Of a stretch of DNA of 64,000 nt, positions 43,259-52,880 are shown one piece after another. How positions within the stretch are numbered: position 1 is the first letter of the stretch; every line of letters begins with the position of its first letter. Origin of the DNA: Clostridium chrysemydis (GTDB taxonomy: Bacteria > Bacillota > Clostridia > Clostridiales > Clostridiaceae); assembly GCF_015234215.1 (NCBI RefSeq), contig NZ_JADEKP010000001.1:372001-436000 (forward strand), given 5' to 3'. Both the position numbers and the translations under genes were made by a program. The notes under the pieces were generated by a model, which searched no databases, had not been told where the DNA came from, and saw only the letters and a list, made by a program, of their open reading frames with translations.

Positions 43259-44730
43259 TGAAATTCGTTTGTTGCAGAATGCAATAAAGTTTGTTTTAAA
43301 GACCATAATTCGTCAGACAAATCAACATAATATGTATGAGGATTTTCAAATCTTAAAATTTCAGGCCATAGCTTAGAAGTTTCCTCTTTAGCTAATTTTT
43401 TTGACTCTAAAGTTTCAGGGCACTCATAACAAAGATTACCTTTATCAAATATTTTAACCATTAAATCTTTTATATAGTAATTTTTAATAGTTTTCTTTTT
43501 CCAAGTATACACAGGATCAAAAATAACCAAAGGTAAACTCTCATCGATCACTTCATCATGAAGTAATATTAAATCAGCTATTGCTTTATGTGTTGTTTTA
43601 TCAAATATTCTAACTGTCTTTTTAAAGCCAGGGTTAGTTATTTTTTCGCTATTTTCACTAATTTTAATTTTGGGAATTATTTTTCCTGATTTTTCAATTG
43701 CAACTAACTTATATACACCACCAAAAACAGGTTCAGATTTTGCAGTTATAAGTCTTTCCCCAACACCAAATGAATCTATACAAGCACCTTGGTTTAATAC
43801 ATCTCTAATTATATGTTCATCAAGAGAATTAGAAACTACAATTTTACAATCAGGGTAGCCTGCATTATCTAAAAGTTCCCTGCATTTTTTACTAAGGTAT
43901 GTTATATCACCAGAATCTATTCTAATTCCTTTTGGTCTTTTTCCAAGAGGCTTTAATATCTCGTCAAAAACTTTTATAGCATTTGGAATACCAGAACCTA
44001 ATACGTTATATGTATCTACTAAAAGCAAACATTCATCAGGATAAACTTCTGCCCAAGTTTTAAATGCATCATATTCAGTATCAAATAGTTGAACCCAGCT
44101 GTGAGCCATAGTTCCATTTGCAGGTATATTGAATTTTTGATCTGCAATAGTACATGCAGTAGAATCACATCCACCTATAACAGAAGCTCTAGCACCGTAA
44201 ACTGCACCGTCGTATCCTTGAGCTCTTCTTGAACCAAATTCCATAACAGTTCTTCCGTTTGCAGCTCTGCATATTCTATTTGCTTTTGTAGCTATTAGGG
44301 TTTGGTGATTTACAGTTAAAAGAATCATAGTTTCAATAAACTGAGCTTGTATAACAGGCCCTCTAACTGTAACTAAAGGTTCATTTGGGAAGACTGGATT
44401 TCCTTCAGGAATTGCCCAAACGTCACATTCAAATTTAAAATTTCTTAAATATTCTATAAAGCCTTCTGAAAAAAGGTTTCTATCTTTTAAATATTTTATA
44501 TCGTCATCTGTAAACTTAAGAGATGTTAAATACTCTATAATTTGTTCAACGCCAGCCATTATGCAGTAACCACCGCCGTCTGGAACACGTCTAAAGTACA
44601 TATCAAAATAAGCAATTCTATCTTGAAGGTTTTTATTAAAATAACCATTACCCATAGTTAATTCATAGAAATCAACAAGCATAGTTAAATTTCTTTCATC
44701 CTTAATATTAAAGTTATTATTTTTAGTCAT
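43252..44730 (-). CDS. pncB: Nicotinate phosphoribosyltransferase
   Basis: A 492-residue enzyme converting nicotinate and PRPP to nicotinate mononucleotide, the first step of NAD salvage. Features: N-terminal LVDFYELTMGNGYF, the MEFGSRRAQGYDGAVYGAR block with the catalytic His/Arg neighbourhood, GTMAHSWVQLF, and GIRIDSGDITYLSKK for PRPP/phosphate binding. The length is that of the long Gram-positive form. Its promoter TTGTAA-N17-TACAAT lies at 44762-44790. AGGAGAG precedes the ATG. Confidence 0.95.
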   Translation of the reverse strand: MTKNNNFNIKDERNLTMLVDFYELTMGNGYFNKNLQDRIAYFDMYFRRVPDGGGYCIMAGVEQIIEYLTSLKFTDDDIKYLKDRNLFSEGFIEYLRNFKFECDVWAIPEGNPVFPNEPLVTVRGPVIQAQFIETMILLTVNHQTLIATKANRICRAANGRTVMEFGSRRAQGYDGAVYGARASVIGGCDSTACTIADQKFNIPANGTMAHSWVQLFDTEYDAFKTWAEVYPDECLLLVDTYNVLGSGIPNAIKVFDEILKPLGKRPKGIRIDSGDITYLSKKCRELLDNAGYPDCKIVVSNSLDEHIIRDVLNQGACIDSFGVGERLITAKSEPVFGGVYKLVAIEKSGKIIPKIKISENSEKITNPGFKKTVRIFDKTTHKAIADLILLHDEVIDESLPLVIFDPVYTWKKKTIKNYYIKDLMVKIFDKGNLCYECPETLESKKLAKEETSKLWPEILRFENPHTYYVDLSDELWSLKQTLLHSATNEFQK

Positions 44731-44761
44731 AATACTCTCCTCTAAAAAAATACTTAAAACT

Positions 44762-44790
44762 ATTGTACAACGATAGTGAAATTATTACAA
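44762..44790 (-). promoter_or_regulatory. Promoter of pncB
   Basis: On the minus strand TTGTAA (44785-44790), 17-nt spacer, TACAAT (44762-44767). Confidence 0.6.
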
Positions 44791-44856
44791 TAATAGTTGT
44801 TATTTTATAAATAGTATAGGCTATAATTAAGATAAATAAACATTAAGGAGAAAAAA

Positions 44857-46881
44857 ATGAAATTAGATAAATTCCAAAGTGCAGCAGTAAATTCAACATA
44901 TAAAAATACTTTAGTAGTTGCAGCACCTGGGTCTGGAAAAACAACCGTAATTATAAATAGGATTGATAAATTAGTACGTGAGTTTAAAATAGGGATTGGA
45001 TATATTATAGTTATAACTTTCACAAAGGCAGCAGCACTTAATATGAAGGAAAGATATAAAAAAAGATTCAATAGAGATAGAGCTCCGTTTTTTGGAACTT
45101 TTCATGGACTCTTTTATAAAATTCTTTTAAGAGAAGGTTATTCAATAAATATAATTGAAGGATTTAAGGTAAATAAACTTATTGAAGGTGTATTAAAAAA
45201 ATTCTCAGATGAAGTAAGTGAAGATAAGATAAAAGAAGTATTAAATGATATATCTCTTTTTAAAAATGCTAGAATACCTTTATCAAGTTTTTCACCTACT
45301 GTAAAAAGAGATATTTTTGAAGAGTGCTACAGAAGATACGAAGGGTATAAAGAACACGAAAATCTTATGGATTTCGATGATTTAGCTTTAAGAGTTATAG
45401 AGCTTTTAGAAAGCAATCAAAATGTTTTAAATAATTATAGAAATATCTTTAAGTATATATTAGTTGATGAGTTTCAAGATTGCGATCAGCTTCAAATAGA
45501 GTTTTTAAGTCTTATAAATTCATCAGATGAGAATTCTTTATTTGCAGTAGGAGATGAGGATCAATGCATCTATTCTTTTAGGGGCTCTAAACCTGAATAT
45601 ATGGTTATATTTGATGATATATTTGGAGACAGTCAAAAATATTATTTAGCTATAAATTATAGAAGCAATAAAAATATAATACATGGTTCTAAAAACCTAA
45701 TTAAAAATAATGAGAATAGAAACGATAAGCTTATAACTTCATTTAAAGAAACTGAGGGGATTATTAAGGTTTTTAATCCATATGATGAGAAATTTCAAGG
45801 TGAAAAGATAGTGGAAGTTATTAAAGAAAATTATAACAATTTAGAATACAGCTATAATGAAAATATAGTTTTATATAGAACTAATATGGAAGCTATGTCT
45901 TTTATAGATGTTTTTACTAGAAAAGGAGTACCTTTTACTCTTTTAGATAGAGAATATAATTTTTTTGAACATTTTATATGTAAAGATATTCTTACATACT
46001 TAAAGTTATCATTAAATATAAACGATAGAGGAAGTTTTATAAGAATAATTAATAAGCCATTTAGATATATAAGTAAAAGTAATATAGCCTATGTTAAAAA
46101 CTTTAGAGAAGATAAGAATCCTTTTGATATACTTATAGAAAAAAATGATACAAAACCATTTCAAGCTAAAAGCTTAAGTGACTTAAAAAAAGATATAATA
46201 TATTTAAATAAGTTAACTTTAAGTTCCGCTATACAATTTATAATTAGTGATTTGGGTTATATGGATTATTTAAAAAAATATGCTGATGATTTTGGACAAA
46301 GTTTAGATGATTTAGAAGAAATATTAGAAGAGTTTAAAATATCAGCTTCTGAATTTAAGAGTATCTTTGAATTTTTTGAACATGTAGATAGAGTAAAAGG
46401 TGAAATCGAAGATTCAAAAGATAAGTCTGATGAAGATAGAGTAATTTTAAGTACAATCCATAGGGTTAAGGGAATGGAATTTAGAAATGTATTTATCGCA
46501 AACTGTAATGAAGAAACTATACCGCACATTTCAGCTGGTGAAGATGGGGTAGAAGAAGAGAGGAGACTTTTTTATGTTGCAATTACAAGGGCTATAGATA
46601 ACCTTTATATACTAGCCCCTAAAACAAAGGGTGGTAAGTTTAGAGAGGTATCAAGGTTTATTAAAGAAACTGAGTTTAAAACAGAAGAGGAAGAAATTCA
46701 CGGATTTACAAAAGGGGCTGAGGTTTATCATAATGGTAGAAAAGAGTGGGGAATGATAAAAGAAATTTCAGGAGATAAAATCTCTATATTATTTAAAGAT
46801 GGAGTAACTAGAAGTTATTCAATAAAGATATTACTTGAGAGAAATCTTTTAATGGGAGTAAATATAAATTCGGAAAGTTGA
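44857..46881 (+). CDS. UvrD/PcrA-family DNA helicase
   Basis: A 674-residue superfamily 1A helicase. Walker A PGSGKT (24-29), FTKAAALNMKER (Ia), Walker B DEFQD (204-208), QCIYSFRG (III), STIHRVKGMEF (V) and FYVAITRAI (VI). The C-terminal ~50 residues (GAEVYHNGRKEWGMIKEI) form a small tudor-like domain as in PcrA, which binds RNA polymerase there. Shorter than PcrA (~730) and not next to ligA, so it is probably a paralogue used in repair. AAGGAG precedes the ATG. Confidence 0.9.
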   Translation: MKLDKFQSAAVNSTYKNTLVVAAPGSGKTTVIINRIDKLVREFKIGIGYIIVITFTKAAALNMKERYKKRFNRDRAPFFGTFHGLFYKILLREGYSINIIEGFKVNKLIEGVLKKFSDEVSEDKIKEVLNDISLFKNARIPLSSFSPTVKRDIFEECYRRYEGYKEHENLMDFDDLALRVIELLESNQNVLNNYRNIFKYILVDEFQDCDQLQIEFLSLINSSDENSLFAVGDEDQCIYSFRGSKPEYMVIFDDIFGDSQKYYLAINYRSNKNIIHGSKNLIKNNENRNDKLITSFKETEGIIKVFNPYDEKFQGEKIVEVIKENYNNLEYSYNENIVLYRTNMEAMSFIDVFTRKGVPFTLLDREYNFFEHFICKDILTYLKLSLNINDRGSFIRIINKPFRYISKSNIAYVKNFREDKNPFDILIEKNDTKPFQAKSLSDLKKDIIYLNKLTLSSAIQFIISDLGYMDYLKKYADDFGQSLDDLEEILEEFKISASEFKSIFEFFEHVDRVKGEIEDSKDKSDEDRVILSTIHRVKGMEFRNVFIANCNEETIPHISAGEDGVEEERRLFYVAITRAIDNLYILAPKTKGGKFREVSRFIKETEFKTEEEEIHGFTKGAEVYHNGRKEWGMIKEISGDKISILFKDGVTRSYSIKILLERNLLMGVNINSES

Positions 46882-46912
46882 ATATAGAAAATTTATAATA
46901 TATAATTTAAAT

Positions 46913-46947
46913 TAGGCTCATATTATGACAATATGAGCCTTTAAATA
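46913..46947 (+). terminator. Intrinsic terminator of the UvrD-like gene
   Basis: AGGCTCATATT/AATATGAGCCT stem (46914-46924 with 46930-46940), ATGAC loop, TTTAAATAT tail. Confidence 0.78.
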
Positions 46948-46974
46948 TATTAAAATACGAGGAAGTTTTAAATT

Positions 46975-48966
46975 ATGATAGATGAGATTTTTGAAAAGAA
47001 AATTATTTTTTCATTAGATATTGGGACAAGATCTATAATAGGTACTGTTGGTAAAATCACAGACGAAAAGTTTGAAGTTTTAGAAGAAGTTTATATAGAA
47101 CATGAAGAAAGGGCTATGATAGATGGGCAAATTCATGATATAAACCTTGTAGCTAAAGTAGTAAATAAAATAAAAATGCAATTAGAAGAAAGACTTGGTA
47201 TAACTTTAAAAGAGGTTTCTATAGCGGCAGCTGGTAGATTTTTAAGAACTGTTTTAGAAAGCGAAGAGATTGAAATCGATGGAGAAGTTGAGATTGATAA
47301 AGATATAGTTAGAAGCTTAGAACTTAGCGTAGTTAAAAAAGCAGAAGATACTATAGCAAAAGATACAGAAGGTAAGCTTTATTGCGTAGGTTATTCAGTT
47401 AAAAATTATTATTTAAATTCTTTTGTAATAGGTAATCTTTTAGGGCATAAGGGCGAGAGAATTTCAGCAGATATAATATCAACATTTCTTCCAAGGTCTG
47501 TAGTAGATTCTTTATATACTGTTATGGATAAGGTAGGGCTTAGAGTAAATAGCCTAACTCTTGAGCCTATAGCTGCAATTGAAGCTGTTGTACCTCAAAA
47601 ATTAAGGCTACTTAATATTGCATTAGTGGATATAGGGGCAGGAACATCAGATATTGCAATAAGTTCAAAAGAAAGTATTTCAGCTTATGGAATGGTTCCT
47701 ATTGCAGGAGATGAAATAACAGAAGTAATAGCACAAGAGTATTTAGTAGATTTTGATTCAGCAGAAGCTATAAAAAGGAAGCTAAATACAGAAGAAGTTA
47801 TAGATTATGTAGATGTTTTAGGACTTGAAAACAGTGTTAAAAGTGAAGAGGTTTTATTAAAGATAAATTCTATAGTAAGAAAACTTGCGGAAGCTATAGG
47901 AGAAAAGATCTTAGAACTAAACGGGAATAAAGCGCCAAGTGCAGTATTTCTAGTAGGCGGAGGTGCACACACTCCAGGGCTTATAGATGAAATAAGTGAT
48001 ATCATTTCATTAGACAAGAGAAGAATAGGTATAAAAGATAGAACTGGGATAGATAACTTTATAGGTGAAAATAATTTAGGCTCTGCAGGAGTTACTGTAA
48101 TTGGAATAGCTTTAAATGGAATAAAAAATAAAGAAGAAGATTTTATAGATGTTATTTTAAATAACAAAAGTATAAGTATGTTTAATTCGCATAAGCACAC
48201 TATATTAGATGTTTTACTTCAAGCTGGAATCCATTCTGCCATGTTAATTAATAAAAATGGTAAAAATTTAAGATTTACTTTAAATGGCAAAAAAAGAATA
48301 TTATTTGGAGAAAATGGCGAAGGTGCAAAAATTAGATTAAATGGAAAAGAAGCTAATGTAGATACTAAAATTTCAGCCTGCGATAAGATAGATATAGAAT
48401 TTGCGCAAAAAGGTAAGGATGCAAAGGCGAAAGTTTTAGATTTATTAGATGAAATTAATAGTACAAGCATATACATAGATGGAAAATTAATTAACTTAAA
48501 TACGATAGCTTTAATTAATGGAGAAGTAAAAGAGTTAGATACTCCCATAAAAGAAAATGATGATATTAAGGTAATATTTCCAAATACAATAGGTGATATT
48601 AAAAAATATGTTTTAAAATCTAGTGATAAATTATTTTTAAATAAAGAAGAATTAAAAGATGATTATAGAGTGAAAGAAGGGGAAAACTTAAAGAGAGAAG
48701 ATATCTCTTTAAAAGAAGAAGTTAAGGAAGATGAACCTTTATTAGAAAGCATAAGAAATGAAAATACAATAAGTGTTTTAGTAAACGATGAAGAGGTTAC
48801 TCTAAAAGGAAAAGAAGGCTATATGTTTGTAGATATTTTTAATTTTTATGATTTTGATACAGCAAATGTAAAAGGCGAAACTTTAATATTAACTTTAAAC
48901 GGAGAAAAGGCAGCTTATACTGATTTAATAAAAGAAAAAGATATTATTGAAGTTAAATGGAGCTAA
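46975..48966 (+). CDS. FtsA-like actin-fold ATPase with long C-terminal extension
   Basis: A 663-residue protein. Residues ~8-395 form an FtsA/PilM-type ATPase: phosphate-1 SLDIGTRSIIGTV, a 1C-like subdomain (EVSIAAAGRFLRTV), phosphate-2 LVDIGAGTSDIAI, and adenosine loop FLVGGGAHTPGL. Residues ~400-663 carry at least three similar beta-rich units (FTLNGKKRILFGENGEGAKI; SIYIDGKLINLNTIALINGE; ISVLVNDEEVTLKGKEG), each ending in a DxI-type strand, resembling small beta-grasp folds. Typical FtsA (~420) lacks these and ends in a membrane-targeting helix, which is not visible here. Likely a clostridial FtsA relative in cell division or envelope assembly; exact role unknown. GAGGAAG precedes the ATG; an M20 amidohydrolase gene follows after 18 bp. 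Confidence 0.82.
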   Translation: MIDEIFEKKIIFSLDIGTRSIIGTVGKITDEKFEVLEEVYIEHEERAMIDGQIHDINLVAKVVNKIKMQLEERLGITLKEVSIAAAGRFLRTVLESEEIEIDGEVEIDKDIVRSLELSVVKKAEDTIAKDTEGKLYCVGYSVKNYYLNSFVIGNLLGHKGERISADIISTFLPRSVVDSLYTVMDKVGLRVNSLTLEPIAAIEAVVPQKLRLLNIALVDIGAGTSDIAISSKESISAYGMVPIAGDEITEVIAQEYLVDFDSAEAIKRKLNTEEVIDYVDVLGLENSVKSEEVLLKINSIVRKLAEAIGEKILELNGNKAPSAVFLVGGGAHTPGLIDEISDIISLDKRRIGIKDRTGIDNFIGENNLGSAGVTVIGIALNGIKNKEEDFIDVILNNKSISMFNSHKHTILDVLLQAGIHSAMLINKNGKNLRFTLNGKKRILFGENGEGAKIRLNGKEANVDTKISACDKIDIEFAQKGKDAKAKVLDLLDEINSTSIYIDGKLINLNTIALINGEVKELDTPIKENDDIKVIFPNTIGDIKKYVLKSSDKLFLNKEELKDDYRVKEGENLKREDISLKEEVKEDEPLLESIRNENTISVLVNDEEVTLKGKEGYMFVDIFNFYDFDTANVKGETLILTLNGEKAAYTDLIKEKDIIEVKWS

Positions 48967-48984
48967 AAAATAAGGAGGGGCAAG

Positions 48985-50172
48985 ATGATTAATATAAAAA
49001 ATGATGTAAAAGATATAAAAAATGAGTTAGTAGAAATAAGAAGAGATATACATGAAAATCCAGAACTAGGATTTGAAGAATTTAGAACTCAAGGGCTGAT
49101 AATAGATTTATTAGAAAAAGAGGGAATACCTTATAAAAAGGTTGCAAAAACTGGAGTTTTAGGAATCATTAAAGGTGAAGGAAAAGGGAATACTGATAAA
49201 TGTATAGGAATTAGAGGTGATATGGATGCACTTCCTATAGAAGAAAAAAATGGATGTCCTTACGCTTCTAAAATAAAAGGTAGAATGCACGCTTGCGGGC
49301 ACGACGCCCATACTACAATTCTTTTAGGAGTAGCTAAGGTTTTAAATAAAAATAAAGATAAGTTTAGTGGAACTGTTAAATTACTTTTTGAACCAGCTGA
49401 AGAAACTACAGGTGGGGCAGCAATTATGATAAATGACGGAGTGTTAGAATCACCAAATGTAGATTGCGTAATTGGGCTTCATGTAGCAGAAGATGTAGAG
49501 GTTGGAACTATTAGAATAAAAAACGGAATGGTAAATGCAGCTTCAAACCCATTTAAAATAACTATAAAAGGTGCGGGCGGGCACGGAGCTCAGCCAAGTG
49601 CGACTATTGACCCGATCGTTATAGGTGCAAACGTAGTTTCAGCTCTTCAAGGAATAGTAAGTAGAGAAATAAGTGCAGTGAATCCAGCAGTAGTTACTAT
49701 TGGAAAATTCCACTCAGGTACAGCTCAAAATATTATTCCAGAAGAAGCTGTAATAGAAGGAATAATTAGAACTACTACTCCAGAAGATAGGGAATTTGCA
49801 AAAAAAAGATTAGAAGAAATTTCAAAAGGAGTATCAGCTTCACTTAGAGGGGAAGCAACAGTTGAAATCGAAGAAAGTTATCCATGTTTAATAAATGATT
49901 CTGATATGGTAGATATAATAAAAGAAGCTGCAAGTGAAGTACTAGGAAGTCAAAACGTAATAGAACAAAAAAATCCTAGTATGGGAGTTGAGAGCTTTGC
50001 ATATTTTGCAATGGCTAGAAAATCAGCCTTTTATTATTTAGGAACAGGAAACAGTGAAAAAGGCACAGACAAGCCAGCTCATAGTAGATTCTTTAATATT
50101 GATGAAGATGCTTTAGAACTTGGGGTAGAGATTCAATGCACTGCAGCTTTAAATTATTTGACAGGGAAGTAA
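48985..50172 (+). CDS. M20 family metal-dependent amidohydrolase
   Basis: A 395-residue M20D peptidase/N-acyl-amino acid amidohydrolase. Metal site MHACGHDAH (103-111) and the EPAEE block (FEPAEETTGGA), with the dimerisation domain in the middle (GAGGHGAQPSATIDP). Likely substrates are N-acyl amino acids such as hippurate or N-acetyl amino acids. AAGGAGGGG precedes the ATG. It is 18 bp behind the FtsA-like gene, so cotranscribed, without an obvious functional link. Confidence 0.92.
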   Translation: MINIKNDVKDIKNELVEIRRDIHENPELGFEEFRTQGLIIDLLEKEGIPYKKVAKTGVLGIIKGEGKGNTDKCIGIRGDMDALPIEEKNGCPYASKIKGRMHACGHDAHTTILLGVAKVLNKNKDKFSGTVKLLFEPAEETTGGAAIMINDGVLESPNVDCVIGLHVAEDVEVGTIRIKNGMVNAASNPFKITIKGAGGHGAQPSATIDPIVIGANVVSALQGIVSREISAVNPAVVTIGKFHSGTAQNIIPEEAVIEGIIRTTTPEDREFAKKRLEEISKGVSASLRGEATVEIEESYPCLINDSDMVDIIKEAASEVLGSQNVIEQKNPSMGVESFAYFAMARKSAFYYLGTGNSEKGTDKPAHSRFFNIDEDALELGVEIQCTAALNYLTGK

Positions 50173-50242
50173 ATACAGATTATTCTATTAGAATGGGGAA
50201 AGAGATTTACTAAAGAAGTAAAATTAGGAGTTGATTTTAAAA

Positions 50243-51214
50243 GTGAGAATAGAAATAAGTGCCAACGAAGCAGGACAAAGACTTGATAAGTTTTTAAGAA
50301 AGCTATTAAAGGATGTGCCCCTAAGTGCAATATTTAAAGCTTTAAGAAAAGGCGATATTAGAGTAAATGGGAAAAAACAAAAGGAAAAATATGCTTTAGA
50401 AATAGATGATGTAGTAGAAATCAGATATATCCAAAGTAAGGCGAAATCTGAGAAAAAGGAAAACTTTATTAAAGTTGATCCTAAATCAATAAAAATCGTA
50501 TTTGAAGATGAAAATGTGCTTATAGTTGAAAAATGGCCAGGAGTATTAGTTCATCCAGATGCTAAAGGAAAAGAAGCAACATTAACTGATTATGTACTAT
50601 CTTATTTAAATGCTAAGGGAGATTACATACCAGAAAACGAAGTTACTTTTACTCCAGCACCATGTAATAGATTAGATAGAAATACTTCAGGTATGGTTAT
50701 CTTTGGAAAGAACTTTGAATCTCTTAGAGAACTTAACAGTATAATAAGAGAAAATGAAGTTAAAAAATACTATTTAGCTCTAGTAAAAGGAAGAGTTAAA
50801 GATGGAATGATGAAGGGTTATATCAAGAAGAATGAAGATGCAAATATCTCAAAAATCTATGATAAACAAATTCCAGAGTCAAAAGAAATAAAAATGGAAG
50901 TTAAGACTATAGAGAGCTGTGGTTCATTCTCATTAATTGAGGTTAACTTAATCACAGGTAGAAGTCACCAAATAAGAGCTCATATGGCTCACGTAGGAAA
51001 TCCTATAATAGGAGACTCTAAATATGGAGATAGAAAATTAAATTCATTCTTTGACAACAAGTATGGATTAACATTCCAATATCTATATGCATACAAACTA
51101 AACTTTAGAGAAGTTGATGGAAAGTTAGCTTACCTAAAAAACAAAACTATAACACATAGTTTACCTCCGATATTTAAAAAAATAAAAAGAGATGTATTTA
51201 GATTTGAAATTTAG
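50243..51214 (+). CDS. RluA-family pseudouridine synthase
   Basis: A 323-residue enzyme. N-terminal S4 domain (AGQRLDKFLRKLLKDVPLSA) and a RluA catalytic domain with NRLDRNTSGMVIFGK, catalytic Asp D145, and GRSHQIRAHMAHVG as motif III. It modifies uridines in 23S rRNA (RluC/RluD type). Start at GTG 50243 rather than TTG 50231 because the only ribosome binding site, TTAGGAG, abuts the TTG. The next gene begins 13 bp later, so they are coexpressed. Confidence 0.92.
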   Translation: MRIEISANEAGQRLDKFLRKLLKDVPLSAIFKALRKGDIRVNGKKQKEKYALEIDDVVEIRYIQSKAKSEKKENFIKVDPKSIKIVFEDENVLIVEKWPGVLVHPDAKGKEATLTDYVLSYLNAKGDYIPENEVTFTPAPCNRLDRNTSGMVIFGKNFESLRELNSIIRENEVKKYYLALVKGRVKDGMMKGYIKKNEDANISKIYDKQIPESKEIKMEVKTIESCGSFSLIEVNLITGRSHQIRAHMAHVGNPIIGDSKYGDRKLNSFFDNKYGLTFQYLYAYKLNFREVDGKLAYLKNKTITHSLPPIFKKIKRDVFRFEI

Positions 51215-51227
51215 ATAGGGGATTATT

Positions 51228-52838
51228 ATGAGAGAAGAGTCATCATCTACAAAAGGATTTATGATACTTTCTCTTGCAGGGATATTAGCAAAATTATTAT
51301 CAGCATTATATGTTCCGCTTCTTAATCAAATAATAGGAGCGGAAGGTGTTGGTATATATGCTAGAAGTTATGATATCTTTATATTCGTTTATGCTATAGC
51401 AAGTATGGGATGTCAACCAGCCGTTGCAAAGATCGTATCAGAAATAAGAGCAGTAGGAAACGAAGAGGATGCAATTAAAGCATTAAAAGTTAGCAGAAGA
51501 GTATATGCGATAATTGGGGGAGGACTTACAGTTCTTCTTATGATTTTAGCATTTCCTATAGCTCATGCAGCAGATATTTCATCATCTGCTTATGCAATTT
51601 TTGCGTTAGCTCCAAGTATAGTTCTTACCGCTGTTTTATCTTCTTATAGAGGGTATTTTCAAGGTAGAAATGAAATGACATCAATAGCAGTTTCACAAGT
51701 TTTAGAACAGATTTTAAATGTAGCTATAAGTTTATTATTTGCATTTATTTTAGTACAAATAAGTCTTCCTTTAGGTAGTGCTGGGGGAACTGTTGGTACT
51801 TCAGTTGGTGCTTTGATAGCTTGTTTTTACTTAATACATATTTATGATAAAAAAGAGTATGAAGAACAAATACTAAAAATGCCAAAACCTGAAAAGAGAG
51901 TAAGCATAGATACAATTTTAAGAAAATTAGTAAGATATGGGCTTCCAATTACTCTTAGTGCAGGTATTCAAAACTTTGGTGGACTAGTTGATATGGTTAA
52001 TGTTAACGGAAGACTATTACATGCGGGATTCACATCAGTTGAAGCCGATACTTTGTATGGATTACTTTATAACTATAAAGTATTATTAAGTGTTCCACTT
52101 ATAATAGTTACAGCACTTGGAACGACTATATTACCTAGGGTTTCCAAGGCTGCTTATTTAAGAGATAGAAAAGAGATAAAGTCTAGTTTGAATTTTGCAT
52201 TAAGACTTACTCTTTCAATAACTATTCCAGCTGCTGTAGGGCTTGCTGTTTTAAGCGATGATGTTTATAAACTTTTATATGGTGGAATAGAAGGTTCAAA
52301 CCTTATGGTTTATGGATCATTTATAGTTATTTTTATGGCTGTATCGCAAATACAGGGCGTTGTACTTCAAGGAATAAGCCAATTTTATCCTATGCTTATA
52401 TCTTTTACTATAGGGATAGTTCTTAAGATAATTGCAAACTTTATTTTTGTTGGAATACCAAACATAAATATTATGGGTGTACTTATTGGTAATTTCTTGT
52501 GTTATGCAGTTCCAACTATTATAAATGCTATTATAATAAAAAGGCATGCAAAGATACATGTACCTCTTATAGGTAACATCGTTAAGCCTTTAATTGCATC
52601 AGCATTTATGGCTTTAGCAATAATAGGTCTTAAAAATCCAATAAATTTAATTTTAACTTTCACTGGAACTAATAGAATTATAGTATTTATTTATACTATG
52701 GTTTTAATAGGTGTTGGAGGATTAGTTTACTTTATTATAATGGTAATGCTTGGTGGAATAAGAAAGAGAGATATAGATTCTGTATCTACTAAGGTATATA
52801 AACTATTACCTAGATTTATAAGAAAAAAATTGAAATAA
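51228..52838 (+). CDS. MurJ/SpoVB-type lipid flippase (YtgP-like)
   Basis: A 536-residue MOP-superfamily polysaccharide exporter with about 14 helices. Start KGFMILSLAGILAKLLSALY and GAEGVGIYARSYDIF match the YtgP/SpoVB group, and SSYRGYFQGRNEMTS is the conserved cytoplasmic segment. Length and sequence fit YtgP, the lipid II flippase of Bacillus (MurJ role). It follows a pseudouridine synthase gene, an arrangement I cannot explain functionally. It converges with spoVB across a bidirectional terminator. Confidence 0.88.
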   Translation: MREESSSTKGFMILSLAGILAKLLSALYVPLLNQIIGAEGVGIYARSYDIFIFVYAIASMGCQPAVAKIVSEIRAVGNEEDAIKALKVSRRVYAIIGGGLTVLLMILAFPIAHAADISSSAYAIFALAPSIVLTAVLSSYRGYFQGRNEMTSIAVSQVLEQILNVAISLLFAFILVQISLPLGSAGGTVGTSVGALIACFYLIHIYDKKEYEEQILKMPKPEKRVSIDTILRKLVRYGLPITLSAGIQNFGGLVDMVNVNGRLLHAGFTSVEADTLYGLLYNYKVLLSVPLIIVTALGTTILPRVSKAAYLRDRKEIKSSLNFALRLTLSITIPAAVGLAVLSDDVYKLLYGGIEGSNLMVYGSFIVIFMAVSQIQGVVLQGISQFYPMLISFTIGIVLKIIANFIFVGIPNINIMGVLIGNFLCYAVPTIINAIIIKRHAKIHVPLIGNIVKPLIASAFMALAIIGLKNPINLILTFTGTNRIIVFIYTMVLIGVGGLVYFIIMVMLGGIRKRDIDSVSTKVYKLLPRFIRKKLK

Positions 52839-52840
52839 AA

Positions 52841-52880
52841 TAAAAATGCTATGAAAGAAAATCTTTCATAGCATTTTTTT
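52841..52880. terminator. Bidirectional terminator between the two flippase genes
   Basis: 17-bp stem AAAAATGCTATGAAAGA/TCTTTCATAGCATTTTT (52842-52858 with 52862-52878), AAA loop, U-runs on both strands. Confidence 0.92.
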
